DNA of 64,000 nucleotides from Thermoplasmata archaeon (GTDB lineage Archaea; Thermoplasmatota; Thermoplasmata; Thermoplasmatales; Thermoplasmataceae), in contig JAJZXB010000004.1 of the NCBI GenBank assembly GCA_021846395.1, positions 62,001 through 126,000 on the forward strand, given 5' to 3'. The notes under the pieces were generated by a model, which did no database searches, had not been told where the DNA came from, and was given only the letters and a program-made list of their open reading frames with translations. Both the position numbers and the translations under genes were made by a program. Positions 36,236-45,715 of this stretch are shown here, one piece after another (position 1 is the stretch's first letter; each line of letters starts with the position of its first letter).

Positions 36236-37735
36236 TTAATTTTCTACAGCTTTTTTGTGTTTATTTTTTGTATTTATATAGAAATTTTTTGGAACAGAAT
36301 ACTGGTACAGAGTATCAATAGTGCTCAACCACATAAATGGAAGGGAAACACTCCATAAAATAGCTGAAAATATAACTTGCTGTTCCAAACCATAAAGTGG
36401 GTACATAACAGTCGGTGAGATCAGGGACATATAAAATATTATGAGTGCCGTCATGCTAAACATCATTGAATTATATTCCACAAATCCCCTTTTAAGATTT
36501 TCAAGATTTGAGTAAATTAAATATGTAATAAATCCAGAAATAAATGTTAAAACATTCATTAGCAAATAGATATTATAATGCAAATAAGAAAGTTTTGTTA
36601 AAGGTGGTATAAACCAGATAAACATAATAGTAGATGAAATTACAGTCAAGGTAATTAAAAACAGTGTATTTTTAATCCTTATATGAAAACCAATTTTAAA
36701 TAAAACATACATGAAAAATATTCCCGCAACAAACATCAAAATATTCATTCCAAAAAAGAATAACAGCGAAGTGAATTCAAGTTTAAAAAATATGCCTATG
36801 ACCTCTGCAATCGGGGCAATAAATATAAAAAACATGGCCAGAAATGGAAATATGTTGCTGTTTCTAATGTTTTTTATTTTTGAAACAATTTCTATTTTTG
36901 TTTTTCTATGAAGGAATACTGTAAGCATAAAGTTACTCAACAGCAGCAATAAAATGCTTTCGGAAAGCAATACAGTGCTTATTGCCGATGAAAGTGCCGC
37001 TGCAACTGTGGGCAAAGTCGCAGTAAGTCCTTCACACTGGCAGCTTAAAGCTGATACTCCCCCGGTAATTGTGGGATTTACCATATTCTTTGCCATGGAA
37101 TTGTGCCTGACAATGCTAAATATCATGAAATAATTTTCAGACAATAAAACTGCCAGTATTAAATAAAGTATTATCGACTGTATTGCAGTTGTGAAATAAA
37201 CAAAGTTTATTCTCATAATTATTCCTGCATAAAAGAAAAATGGAACTTTACTTGCTGGAAAATCGGCATATATTGAATCAACAACTATTTTTGTTGGTTC
37301 AACAGGTGTGGCTATAACCATGAATCTTGAAATTAGAAGCATTATTATAAGTATTAATATAAAACCGGCACCTCTGTAAAACAATTGTTTGTTTTTATTA
37401 TAGTAAAGCTCCTCAATTATATCTGCATAAAATGCGATTATTAGAAAAAGCATTATTTCATACATTATGTATACTATATATGTGGCCAGTAAAATTATTG
37501 CCGTAACCATGCCTATAAATAAAAAATACATGTATACTCTATCAACTATTGAATTTTTTCTAAAAAATACAAGCAATGGTAGCACAACGTATGGAATCAA
37601 AATAAACATAAACTGATATATAGAAGGGTATAATTTTGTACTGAATACAACAAAAATTCCTGAAATGTCAGAGTAAATAAATAAATACGCCGTAAATACA
37701 GAAATCAATATACTTTCAACAATTTCACGCTTCAA
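36236..37735 (-). CDS. Polytopic membrane protein with CxC motif, 499 residues
   Basis: About 13 membrane segments and few soluble loops. A distinctive conserved-looking loop NPTITGGVSALSCQCEGLTA lies at about residues 220-240, between two TMs; the SCQCEG pair could bind a metal or haem-copper factor. No family recognised. Head-to-head with the polyferredoxin gene, 98 bp apart, so probably co-regulated. Likely part of the same respiratory or metal-handling system. Confidence 0.65.
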   Translation of the reverse strand: MKREIVESILISVFTAYLFIYSDISGIFVVFSTKLYPSIYQFMFILIPYVVLPLLVFFRKNSIVDRVYMYFLFIGMVTAIILLATYIVYIMYEIMLFLIIAFYADIIEELYYNKNKQLFYRGAGFILILIIMLLISRFMVIATPVEPTKIVVDSIYADFPASKVPFFFYAGIIMRINFVYFTTAIQSIILYLILAVLLSENYFMIFSIVRHNSMAKNMVNPTITGGVSALSCQCEGLTATLPTVAAALSSAISTVLLSESILLLLLSNFMLTVFLHRKTKIEIVSKIKNIRNSNIFPFLAMFFIFIAPIAEVIGIFFKLEFTSLLFFFGMNILMFVAGIFFMYVLFKIGFHIRIKNTLFLITLTVISSTIMFIWFIPPLTKLSYLHYNIYLLMNVLTFISGFITYLIYSNLENLKRGFVEYNSMMFSMTALIIFYMSLISPTVMYPLYGLEQQVIFSAILWSVSLPFMWLSTIDTLYQYSVPKNFYINTKNKHKKAVEN

Positions 37736-37779
37736 TATATCACAAACTGGGAATTATGATTTTTTGCATAAATTTAATT

Positions 37780-37808
37780 ATAGATAATATTCTATAATTA
37801 ATTAATAA
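37780..37808 (+). promoter_or_regulatory. 29-bp promoter element shared with 27937-27965, copy 2
   Basis: Lies 25 nt before ATG 37834, within the divergent promoter of the two large membrane genes. Same 19-nt exact core as copy 1. Confidence 0.5.
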
Positions 37809-37833
37809 TATGAATTTTAAATACTGATTTGTT

Positions 37834-40035
37834 ATGAATTTTATTACCTTTCTTTTAGGTATAATAACAATCGTTTTAATGGTAACATATATTTCAATTG
37901 TTTTTTCATATGTTCTAAAAAATAAATTCACAATATCATTTTTAAAAATAGCATCTATCGGAATATTCACTGCCATGATGGCAAGCATGCTAGATGCATT
38001 CACTTTTTATATTACAACGGCAAGAGGATTCCTGGACACCATATCTGCCTTTGTTATTGGAATGGCACTTATGACCCAACCTCTGGTTGCAGCCTTTATT
38101 GGGGTTATTCATGGTGGATTATCAAGAAAGGGGCTTACAAAGTCTACAGGAACCGCGTTTACCTTTTTGATAATATGGAATGAGGTATCCATGGGAATCT
38201 TCCTATATTATCTATTTAATCCAATATTAATACATTTTGATTATTACCATATATTTTATTCACTATCCTTCGTTTATGCTCTGAGTTATGGAATAAATAC
38301 AATGTATTTTCTTGTACCAATGTCAATAGAAATGGCTGTTCTATTCTTTGTTTACAAACCAAAGGGAATACATAAATATGCCGCAATATCCATTTTTACG
38401 ATGGATTTATTTTCTCCAACTTTACTGGGGAATGACAAATTTGTATTCATTGGTGGTGTTGGTGAAACTGCTATAATGATAATATTTATGGTAATTTTCT
38501 TTGAATTTATTGCATCCCACAGGATGCTATTGCCAAAAAAGGATGCTTACCATATAAAAATGGTTTTTATAGATTACCTTTTGATGGCTTCAGGTACATT
38601 TATTGGCACAATTATTCTTAAACCGTTCGGCCTTGTGTGGATCTTTTATTCTATGGCTATTATATTTGGCATGTGGTATTATTTCCATAGCATGTTCAAT
38701 GAAAATATAAACCCCGAACTTCCGGAAAATCAGGAACGGGTTCATAAGGTAAAAATTTCAAAGCCGAGAAATTTAATTTTTATGGTCCTCCTTATATCAT
38801 TTATTTCTGAGCTTTTAATGGCAGGAAGCATGGATTTTGCAACCTATGATTACCTTCCATTTTTCAGGGTAATAGATACTTTACCTGCATACCATGGATT
38901 GGCAATTGAAGGATTCTATGCTAAATCGGTGTTATCTGAATTTGTATCACCATTTGTCCCCGCTACAACCGGGATAAATAACTTTTTGGTCTTATATGGG
39001 ATGGCAGGCGGAGTTTATAAATTGAATCCAATTTCAAGTTTTATAGAATCACTTTACATTATAGGATACATAACGGATTCACCAACATTTCTTATTATCA
39101 TGGGCATTGAAATGGGTGCCCTTGTAATATCACAGATGAGAAAATTAAAGGATAGGGGTAAAAAAATAAACCTTGCTTTCGCTCTAACGGCATATATTGT
39201 ATATACAACTGTTGGACCCAACTTTTTAAACCCATTATGGTACAACAAATTGCCTTTATGGGCAAACACGGGTGCCGAGGCATCCCTATATCCATACCTT
39301 GTTATTCCATTAATAGGTTCATATGCACTGTATGCTTTTCTTGCAGTGCTATTTGGCAGAAGGTCATATTGCTCAACACTATGCCCATCCGCTGTTATGT
39401 TCGGCGGCACACTTGGGCAATCAATGATAAAATACAATTATGAATCAAAACTCAGTAAAAAAATGAGAGGCTCACATTTTACAAACGTAATAATGTTCAT
39501 CATTACCGGTTCCTGGATCTGGGCGTTACTGGCTTCACTTTTCTCATATTATTATACAACCACGGGCTTTCTTGGATTCAGCATATATGGTATTGATCCA
39601 TCAGTATTTTACTCCTATTTCATCTGGAATATTTTATGGTATGTATTCTTTTTTTCCATACCTTTTGTTGGTATGAGCCCATGCAGAAAATATGGCTGGT
39701 GCTCCACGGGAAGTTTTATAGGGCTATTCAGCGTGCTTGGTTTTTTCAAATTGAAGGTGCGGGATAGAAATTTGTGTGTGTCATGCAAAACTAAAGATTG
39801 TGCCATATCATGTGAAGTCGGTTTGTCAAATATGCCTGGAGAATTCATAAAAAATGGATACTTTAAAAGTGCAAAATGTGTAGGTTCAGGGGATTGCATA
39901 AGGGCGTGCCCATATAATAATATATATTTCTACGATGTTAGAAATTATTTAAAAGAAAAACTCCACTCAGGAAATACATACAAAAATTCACATGAGGAGA
40001 GCTTAATGACGGAAAATTTAACGGGGAAAAAATAA
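37834..40035 (+). CDS. Membrane polyferredoxin, NosR/NapH/CcoG-like C-terminal half
   Basis: 733 residues. The first 480 hold about ten TMs with no recognised family. From about residue 500 comes a NapH/NosR-type module: RRSYCSTLCPSA after one TM, then PCRKYGWCSTGS after another, and a cytosolic ferredoxin region with CVSCKTKDCAISC (about 647-659) and CVGSGDCIRACP (about 681-692). The second cluster motif lacks one of the four usual Cys. The protein could pass electrons across the membrane, as NosR or CcoG do. Next to a CtaA-like gene, it may serve oxidase maturation. The large N-terminal domain is unlike NosR. Confidence 0.75.
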   Translation: MNFITFLLGIITIVLMVTYISIVFSYVLKNKFTISFLKIASIGIFTAMMASMLDAFTFYITTARGFLDTISAFVIGMALMTQPLVAAFIGVIHGGLSRKGLTKSTGTAFTFLIIWNEVSMGIFLYYLFNPILIHFDYYHIFYSLSFVYALSYGINTMYFLVPMSIEMAVLFFVYKPKGIHKYAAISIFTMDLFSPTLLGNDKFVFIGGVGETAIMIIFMVIFFEFIASHRMLLPKKDAYHIKMVFIDYLLMASGTFIGTIILKPFGLVWIFYSMAIIFGMWYYFHSMFNENINPELPENQERVHKVKISKPRNLIFMVLLISFISELLMAGSMDFATYDYLPFFRVIDTLPAYHGLAIEGFYAKSVLSEFVSPFVPATTGINNFLVLYGMAGGVYKLNPISSFIESLYIIGYITDSPTFLIIMGIEMGALVISQMRKLKDRGKKINLAFALTAYIVYTTVGPNFLNPLWYNKLPLWANTGAEASLYPYLVIPLIGSYALYAFLAVLFGRRSYCSTLCPSAVMFGGTLGQSMIKYNYESKLSKKMRGSHFTNVIMFIITGSWIWALLASLFSYYYTTTGFLGFSIYGIDPSVFYSYFIWNILWYVFFFSIPFVGMSPCRKYGWCSTGSFIGLFSVLGFFKLKVRDRNLCVSCKTKDCAISCEVGLSNMPGEFIKNGYFKSAKCVGSGDCIRACPYNNIYFYDVRNYLKEKLHSGNTYKNSHEESLMTENLTGKK

Positions 40036-40048
40036 TGAGGGTGAAAAG

Positions 40049-40822
40049 ATGAATGAAATATTAATATATTACTTTATTTTTCAGATTGTTCTTGCCTTTG
40101 GCATTGTCATTGTGGGAGGAACCGTTGAGGGTTATGGGTATGGCTTATCGCTTGGAACAAACTGGCCCTATACAAAGGATATGCCAGTAAAGGCCAAAGC
40201 TGGAGATCCCGAAGTGTGGCATAGAATTCTTGCTACTCTTCTGGGCATAAACGCAGTTGTTATGGTAATTATTGTACCGAAAACCCTTGAAATCACGGGT
40301 TTAGTGCTTGTAATATTAACGGCATTACTGGGTATGGCAACGTTGTATACTCTGGCGGGTAAAGCTCCTGCCGTCGTACAGGGACTTCATGACATTCTTG
40401 CATATTCAACTGCAATTACGTATATATTAATTGTAACTCATATTTACCCCAATGAACTGGCTTCGATATATCACAATATCCCTCTGTATTTCTTTTTCTT
40501 AGTGATATTCATGGGGGGGATGACAACCGGCCAGAGAGGTTATCAAAAACCCATTGGTTACTTCAAAATACCTAAAACAAAAGCCCAGTTGATCTGGGTG
40601 ATTCATATTATTTCCGTATTTATCTTTCTAATGTCTATCGTATTTTTCTTTTATAAATACAATGTAACATTAATTTTTATAACAATTCAAATTCTTATTG
40701 GAATTACAGTGTTTATATCTGTTAATAAATCACCATCGCGGCCTGGAGCAATAATACCAGCTCATCAGACATTTACAATTTTGATATTATTATCAATAAT
40801 ATTTCAGCTGGGGCCTCTCTGA
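40049..40822 (+). CDS. CtaA/COX15-like haem A synthase family protein
   Basis: 257 residues with about eight TMs in two similar halves. Four membrane His occur at CtaA positions: EVWHRILA and GLHDILAY in the first half, WVIHIISV and PAHQTFTI in the second. ExxHR is the catalytic-site motif of haem A synthase. It starts 13 bp after the polyferredoxin gene with a GAGGGTGAAAAG ribosome site, so they form an operon. It would complement CtaB in making haem A for the CoxI/III oxidase. Confidence 0.6.
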   Translation: MNEILIYYFIFQIVLAFGIVIVGGTVEGYGYGLSLGTNWPYTKDMPVKAKAGDPEVWHRILATLLGINAVVMVIIVPKTLEITGLVLVILTALLGMATLYTLAGKAPAVVQGLHDILAYSTAITYILIVTHIYPNELASIYHNIPLYFFFLVIFMGGMTTGQRGYQKPIGYFKIPKTKAQLIWVIHIISVFIFLMSIVFFFYKYNVTLIFITIQILIGITVFISVNKSPSRPGAIIPAHQTFTILILLSIIFQLGPL

Positions 40823-40874
40823 TATTATTTAAACTTAAAAATATATTAAATGCCTGAAAAGAATGCAACTTTTA

Positions 40875-41504
40875 TTATTTTAAATGCTTACTGATAAGCT
40901 GTTTCAATGATCTCCTCAACATGAGATTGAGCGATGTCTGTGGAATATGGAGTTCTTCTGATAATTTATCAAGGCTTATCCTTTTTGGAACATCAAAGTA
41001 TCCCATTTCATATGCCTGTTTCAATATATACATGCTTTTTGTATTTGATTTTCTGCCACGATGTATTCTTGTTTCAATATCCACTATATCATACTCTTTA
41101 AGCGCATCAGCTATTTTATGCATCTTATTGCATTTATCAACATTAATTGTCCAGTGAGAATTTCCCTTATAATCAATTCTTTCCAGAACCGGGTTATTTT
41201 TACCCTTTAAAATGTATGGCTTCATGACGTTAATTATAGGGCAACACCCATTCTTTATTTCCGCTTTAACGGTCAGCAGATTATTTTGGCTGGACATTAA
41301 TTCAATATTTTCTATGCTGTTTTTTTCTTTTAAAAAAACAATTATTTTATTTAAAATATCTGATGAGTCTATGTAAATAGAAAATATTTCAGTATAAACA
41401 CCATTTTTCCAGTATTGATTGATCATGTGTAATTTTACGTGATAATCCTTTATAAGTTTTGAAACAAAACATTTGTCATAATTAAATATGTATGTTACTT
41501 CCAT
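40875..41504 (-). CDS. Bat-like transcription regulator (HTH-10 domain)
   Basis: 209 residues. The C-terminal 55 residues MGYFDVPKRISLDKLSEELHI and PQTSLNLMLRRSLKQLI match the HTH-10 domain of bacterio-opsin-activator-like archaeal regulators. The N-terminal part, with one GCCP motif in a beta-rich region, is the sensor-like domain of these proteins; the Cys pair could sense metal or redox state. It converges with the CtaA-like gene and may control the neighbouring respiratory genes. Confidence 0.8.
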   Translation of the reverse strand: MEVTYIFNYDKCFVSKLIKDYHVKLHMINQYWKNGVYTEIFSIYIDSSDILNKIIVFLKEKNSIENIELMSSQNNLLTVKAEIKNGCCPIINVMKPYILKGKNNPVLERIDYKGNSHWTINVDKCNKMHKIADALKEYDIVDIETRIHRGRKSNTKSMYILKQAYEMGYFDVPKRISLDKLSEELHIPQTSLNLMLRRSLKQLISKHLK

Positions 41505-41711
41505 TACATTATATAGATATTACATTTAGTATTAACTTTTTTCGTTAGGTATACCAAATTTTATTTAGTTTTATATCTAAAAAAAACTGACAACATATAA
41601 TATAAATGGAATATTTATTAATAAGTAATAAAATGATATATACTTTCAAAAAGTGGTTGTATGTATCTATTTTTAGGGGTTTTTGTCATTAATATTATTG
41701 GTGGTGATATG

Positions 41712-41958
41712 AACCAAAATTGTGGATAAATCCAGATGATGCCAGAAGATTGAAAATAAATGATAATGATACTGTAAATCTGAAATCAGGATCCGGTGAA
41801 ATGAAAATAAAGGTCAGAATTACTGGTGACGTTATGGCTTGAACCGTTTTTGCTTGCATGCACAATTCAGAGATAAATTATATAGTTCCAGCTGACCTTG
41901 ATAGGGAAATAGAACACCCAAATATAAATACGTGGAGGTTGGTGTTGAAGCGGCATAG
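41712..41958 (+). pseudogene. Molybdopterin oxidoreductase C-terminal relic
   Basis: The frame reads PKLWINPDDARRLKINDNDT, GEMKIKVRITGDVMA, then TGA, then TVFACMHNSEINYIVPADLD; a frameshift near the end gives KYVEVGVEAA and TAG. This is the molybdopterin dinucleotide-binding domain of formate dehydrogenase or nitrate reductase-type enzymes. One stop and one frameshift, with the rest of the gene missing, show a dead remnant. The region 41505-41711 before it holds no gene. Confidence 0.7.
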
Positions 41959-42065
41959 ACGCATATAATTCAACCGGTGGTTATTTTTCTTGCATTTTCC
42001 ACAATATGTTCGAATATGCACATTTTAAAATTTTAACTTCCACTGACTATTATAAAAATTAATAA

Positions 42066-42464
42066 ATGAATTATGAATATGATTTCATGAAAGGATATTA
42101 TAATGGGAATTTAAATGATACAAAAATGGATGAGGTAAAACTGGGAAAAACAAAGAATACATACATACAATGGCTGGTAACAAGGGAAAATAATGCACCG
42201 TACGCAATGAGAAAATTCACAATAAAACCTGAGGGCTTTATACAGATGCATTATCATGATTATGTTGAAACATTATTCATATTAAATGGAGAATGCAAAA
42301 CATATGTTGATGATGATTTGTTGAACTTAAAAAAAGGTGATTATATTTTCATAGATACAAAGCACAGGCACAAAATAATCAATACTGGAAAAGAAGACCT
42401 TGAATTCATTTGCGTAATTGATTATCCTGATAACATGGATATAATTCCTGTCGACGAGGAATGA
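42066..42464 (+). CDS. Cupin-domain protein
   Basis: 132 residues. The two cupin motifs are MHYHDYVETLFILNGE (metal ligands H, H, E) and KGDYIFIDTKHRHKIINTG (H). Single-domain cupin, soluble. It may bind a metal and act as a dioxygenase, isomerase or small-molecule sensor; nothing nearby fixes this. Start 42066 follows TTATAAAAATTAATAA. Confidence 0.85.
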   Translation: MNYEYDFMKGYYNGNLNDTKMDEVKLGKTKNTYIQWLVTRENNAPYAMRKFTIKPEGFIQMHYHDYVETLFILNGECKTYVDDDLLNLKKGDYIFIDTKHRHKIINTGKEDLEFICVIDYPDNMDIIPVDEE

Positions 42465-42499
42465 ATATTTTTATATTATAAAATTCATAAAATTTTAAT

Positions 42500-44533
42500 T
42501 TACGGTGGAATATTCAATCTTGTTATGTATCCAGAGGAATAATAAAAGCACTCAGAATAATTTGTTTTATTCCCTCCTTTAAGATTAGATGGTTTTATCC
42601 CAATATCTGTAAAAATATTTACTGGATCCTTTTGCCTGAATATGAAAAAATGCATCGAATTTTTTAAAATTGACCTTGAAAACTCATTAAAATAGAAATC
42701 ATCTATATTCTGTGTTATGTTTATCAAAGATGTACTGTAATGCCTTGAATTTCGTATAACCATGTCCAACATTTCAGCTATTTCAGGATTTTTCAATAAT
42801 GTATGTACTTCATCTATGATAATAATTTTTTTATTGTTATCTACTGTTATAATATTATAAATTGTTGACAGAATAAAGCCAAAATTTGTAATGATAAATT
42901 TTTCCTTTGAAAAATCATATTTAAAGGTAATTTTATCGGATAATTTAACCGGATTCTTAAAATGTGTTCTTATATAATATTCAAGTGATTGGTAATGGAT
43001 ACTGTTTTTATATATTTTTAATAATTCATTCAAAATATATTTTATGTTTTTATTAACTTTTGAAATATCTTCTATATTTTTTAAAATTTCCATTTCCGAT
43101 GTATCTTTCAATATGCTTTTTATAGCGTTTCCCAGTATATTTTTCTGCGAGTTCCCATCAATATTTATGTCAATGTAGTCCCCTTTAGAATAGTCAACAA
43201 TTGTACCTGTAGAATATTCATTTAACGGGTCTATTATAAAAATGGATTCCATATCATACTGTTTTATCAGTTTTTTTGAAAAATAGGTCTTTCCAGACCC
43301 TGTTTCTCCAGTAATAATAACGTTATATGATTCTTTTTTAAATTGATTGAAATAAAATGCTTTCCTATTTATTATTTCAAATCCAGTATAATTTTTATAA
43401 TCCTGAGGATATTCAGTAAATGAAAAGGGCATTATTGTGGATATTTCCTTTGAACCTATTATGTATTTTATTCCATTTTTATTCAGTTTCAGCATTTCAT
43501 TTGATTCCCTGTTGTAATATTTATAGGTTTTAAAGTTCATGCCGATTGATTTAAATAAGCTCGAAACTTCATTGAAATTAAACTTCAAATCAACTGGATG
43601 CTTTGCCTTTATAATTATTCTTAAATACATATTGAAGACGTTTTCATTTTTCATAATATTCCTTATGCTCTCTATCTGGCTGTCAAGATTTTTATTTTTT
43701 GTATTTTTATTCCTTTTTTCTGATAATCTTTCAGCTAGCATTCTTTTTAATTTGGTATCATAATGATTATTTTTCTTAATTTCCATATTTATCATTACTG
43801 GAAAATTTAAACTTTCTATCAGTAAATTGTATAAAAAATCCTGGTCATAATTTGCATCTTCTAAATCCATAAATGAAATATAATCGTCATGCAACTTTGC
43901 ATAGGAATTGTATTTTTTATCAAAATTCATTACAATTAATTCCTTTATTGTTGAAATATCATCAATTTCAACACAATTACTAAAATAATTTTTCAATATT
44001 GCCGAACTTTTTGATACCTTTTCTTTATCGCCATGAAGAATGAAATAGGGTTCATAATATATTTTTGAGGTCCCCTTATGATCATTATTGCTCATTTTTT
44101 CTTTCGTTATTGTATTGAGGTCACATTCAATTAAATCGATAAAATTGTTTAATAAATCAATATAATTCTTTTTTTCCACGTTTAGGTAAACATTTATGGT
44201 ATTAACTTTATAAATCTTGAAATATGTTTTGTTATAATAACAAAAATCATTGACCTTTTCAATATTTACGGCCTTACTTTTATCATTGAAACTGATTTTT
44301 CTTAAAAATTCATTTATGTTTGACGGGTCAAATTTTATAAATTTATTGAACATCATGTATGCTGTTAAAAATATTATTGCAATTACTAAATTGATGTTAA
44401 AAAGTATTGAAAAAATGGATATGCCAATAATAATTATGATAAATTTATCAATTGGAATCCCATAAATATAAGATTTGTATTTCAAAACATTAACAGGCAG
44501 TTTAATATTTGATTCCTTCTGAATCGTAAACAC
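42500..44533 (-). CDS. VirB4/HerA-type ATPase with N-terminal VirB3-like TM hairpin (CedB-like)
   Basis: 677 residues. Two TMs near the N-terminus (IDKFIIIIIGISIFSILF and NLVIAIIFLTAYMMF, about 29-64) resemble VirB3/TrbD, fused ahead of a long middle domain. Walker A is GETGSGKT (about 407-415), Walker B KIIIIDEVH (about 568), followed by NITQNIDDF, the Gln-containing motif of VirB4/HerA ATPases. The start overlaps the next upstream gene by 32 bp. It would power DNA or protein transfer or pilus assembly. The relation to crenarchaeal CedB is inferred from architecture and gene company. Confidence 0.8.
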   Translation of the reverse strand: MFTIQKESNIKLPVNVLKYKSYIYGIPIDKFIIIIIGISIFSILFNINLVIAIIFLTAYMMFNKFIKFDPSNINEFLRKISFNDKSKAVNIEKVNDFCYYNKTYFKIYKVNTINVYLNVEKKNYIDLLNNFIDLIECDLNTITKEKMSNNDHKGTSKIYYEPYFILHGDKEKVSKSSAILKNYFSNCVEIDDISTIKELIVMNFDKKYNSYAKLHDDYISFMDLEDANYDQDFLYNLLIESLNFPVMINMEIKKNNHYDTKLKRMLAERLSEKRNKNTKNKNLDSQIESIRNIMKNENVFNMYLRIIIKAKHPVDLKFNFNEVSSLFKSIGMNFKTYKYYNRESNEMLKLNKNGIKYIIGSKEISTIMPFSFTEYPQDYKNYTGFEIINRKAFYFNQFKKESYNVIITGETGSGKTYFSKKLIKQYDMESIFIIDPLNEYSTGTIVDYSKGDYIDINIDGNSQKNILGNAIKSILKDTSEMEILKNIEDISKVNKNIKYILNELLKIYKNSIHYQSLEYYIRTHFKNPVKLSDKITFKYDFSKEKFIITNFGFILSTIYNIITVDNNKKIIIIDEVHTLLKNPEIAEMLDMVIRNSRHYSTSLINITQNIDDFYFNEFSRSILKNSMHFFIFRQKDPVNIFTDIGIKPSNLKGGNKTNYSECFYYSSGYITRLNIPP

Positions 44534-45404
44534 CTCCGGATAGATTTTGGTCTATAGAAACGCCAGAATTTAATAAGCTGCCCATATCAAAATTGCCCAA
44601 TATAGCAGAATCAAATGACATGCCAAAAAATGGAAACATTGTGCCGGCTCTGAATAATTGGAACATTTCCGTTACAAAATATAGTGGCACAATAGCAGAC
44701 GCGTATATTATTCCCATTTCAAGAAAAAAATCGTTTGAAAATATGGTTAATGTATATAGCATCATTATTGTAAAAAACTGGAAAAATGCTACCTCAAAAA
44801 ACATCCGTATAAATTTAAAAACATACTTCTCGGAATCTGGGAATATCAGAAAAATGGATATTAATGGCAAAACAAGAATAAAAAAGATAATGATTGCCTG
44901 CCTGATAATCAATATTCCAAACAAAATTGATATGGCAAAGAACATTGACCCAGAGAAAAATAATGACAAAAATTTGCCTTTCACATCCAGATTGTTGTAT
45001 ATTAAACCATACCAGTTATGGTTCATCGAATAAATATAGTTATAAAAAACATATGATGTTTTTAAAAAAATATATGAAATGTCATGTGCATTCCAGAAAA
45101 TAATAAAGGCTGCCATGAATTTAATTATTGTTTTTGAAAATTTATATGGCATTTCAAATGAATTTTTATAAAGAATATATATTGCCGACACTGGCATCAA
45201 TATCATAAATATATTTATATAAACATTGTTATTTAAATTATAATAAAATAATAAAAAACTCTTTGAAGGCGTTATGAACTGTTTATATGCATATTGCGGA
45301 TTCAACCCGTATTTCACTGTAATATCCCACATTACTGTTATCGAATATTGTATTGTGCTTAATATGTAATACAACAGTTCACCAAATATTGAGAGAACAT
45401 TCAT
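44502..45404 (-). CDS. VirB6/TrbL/CedA-like polytopic membrane protein
   Basis: 300 residues with six or seven TMs and an extended N-terminal periplasmic stretch. The central pair SMFFAISILFGILIIRQAIII and FFILVLPLISIFLIF, followed by FIRMFFEVAFFQFFTIMM, is the layout of VirB6 and CedA inner-membrane channel subunits. The C-terminal 50 residues are Gly/Ser-rich and soluble. The start overlaps the pilin-like gene stop by 4 bp, so the genes are coupled. Confidence 0.6.
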   Translation of the reverse strand: MNVLSIFGELLYYILSTIQYSITVMWDITVKYGLNPQYAYKQFITPSKSFLLFYYNLNNNVYINIFMILMPVSAIYILYKNSFEMPYKFSKTIIKFMAAFIIFWNAHDISYIFLKTSYVFYNYIYSMNHNWYGLIYNNLDVKGKFLSLFFSGSMFFAISILFGILIIRQAIIIFFILVLPLISIFLIFPDSEKYVFKFIRMFFEVAFFQFFTIMMLYTLTIFSNDFFLEMGIIYASAIVPLYFVTEMFQLFRAGTMFPFFGMSFDSAILGNFDMGSLLNSGVSIDQNLSGGVYDSEGIKY

Positions 45405-45661
45405 GGTTTCCCTGTTACAATATAATTGAATAATACAAATATAGTTCCTGATATTGCCATTATGTATATTACAGTTCCAATTGATGCGTTCTTGAGCCTC
45501 TGCCTTGCCATATATTGCTTATTCTCATCTGCACTGAAAAAGTTCAAAGCTATTGGAATCCACAGTAATGTAATTAAAATAGCTGATATTGCTATAACTA
45601 TATCATCTATTCTGGATAGCATTGTTTGCAAAGCTACTACGCTAAAAATATACAGTAACAT
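45401..45661 (-). CDS. Small two-TM pilin-like protein (VirB2/CedA1-like)
   Basis: 86 residues. Two TMs (about 20-42 and 62-82) are joined by a short charged loop SADENKQYMARQRLKNA. This hairpin with basic cytoplasmic loop is the architecture of VirB2/TrbC pilins and of CedA1/TedC, which form conjugation-like pili in Crenarchaeota. No signal peptide cleavage site is obvious. An ATG at 45622 is an alternative start. Confidence 0.55.
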   Translation of the reverse strand: MLLYIFSVVALQTMLSRIDDIVIAISAILITLLWIPIALNFFSADENKQYMARQRLKNASIGTVIYIMAISGTIFVLFNYIVTGKP

Positions 45662-45715
45662 AGAAAGATAATAAAAAAATGATATATATTATTAACCTAT
45701 ATTCGGCAAAAAGCA

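Noticed and set aside
41940-42010. Possible second relic downstream of the molybdoenzyme fragment
   Set aside because: No consistent frame after the TAG at 41956-41958.
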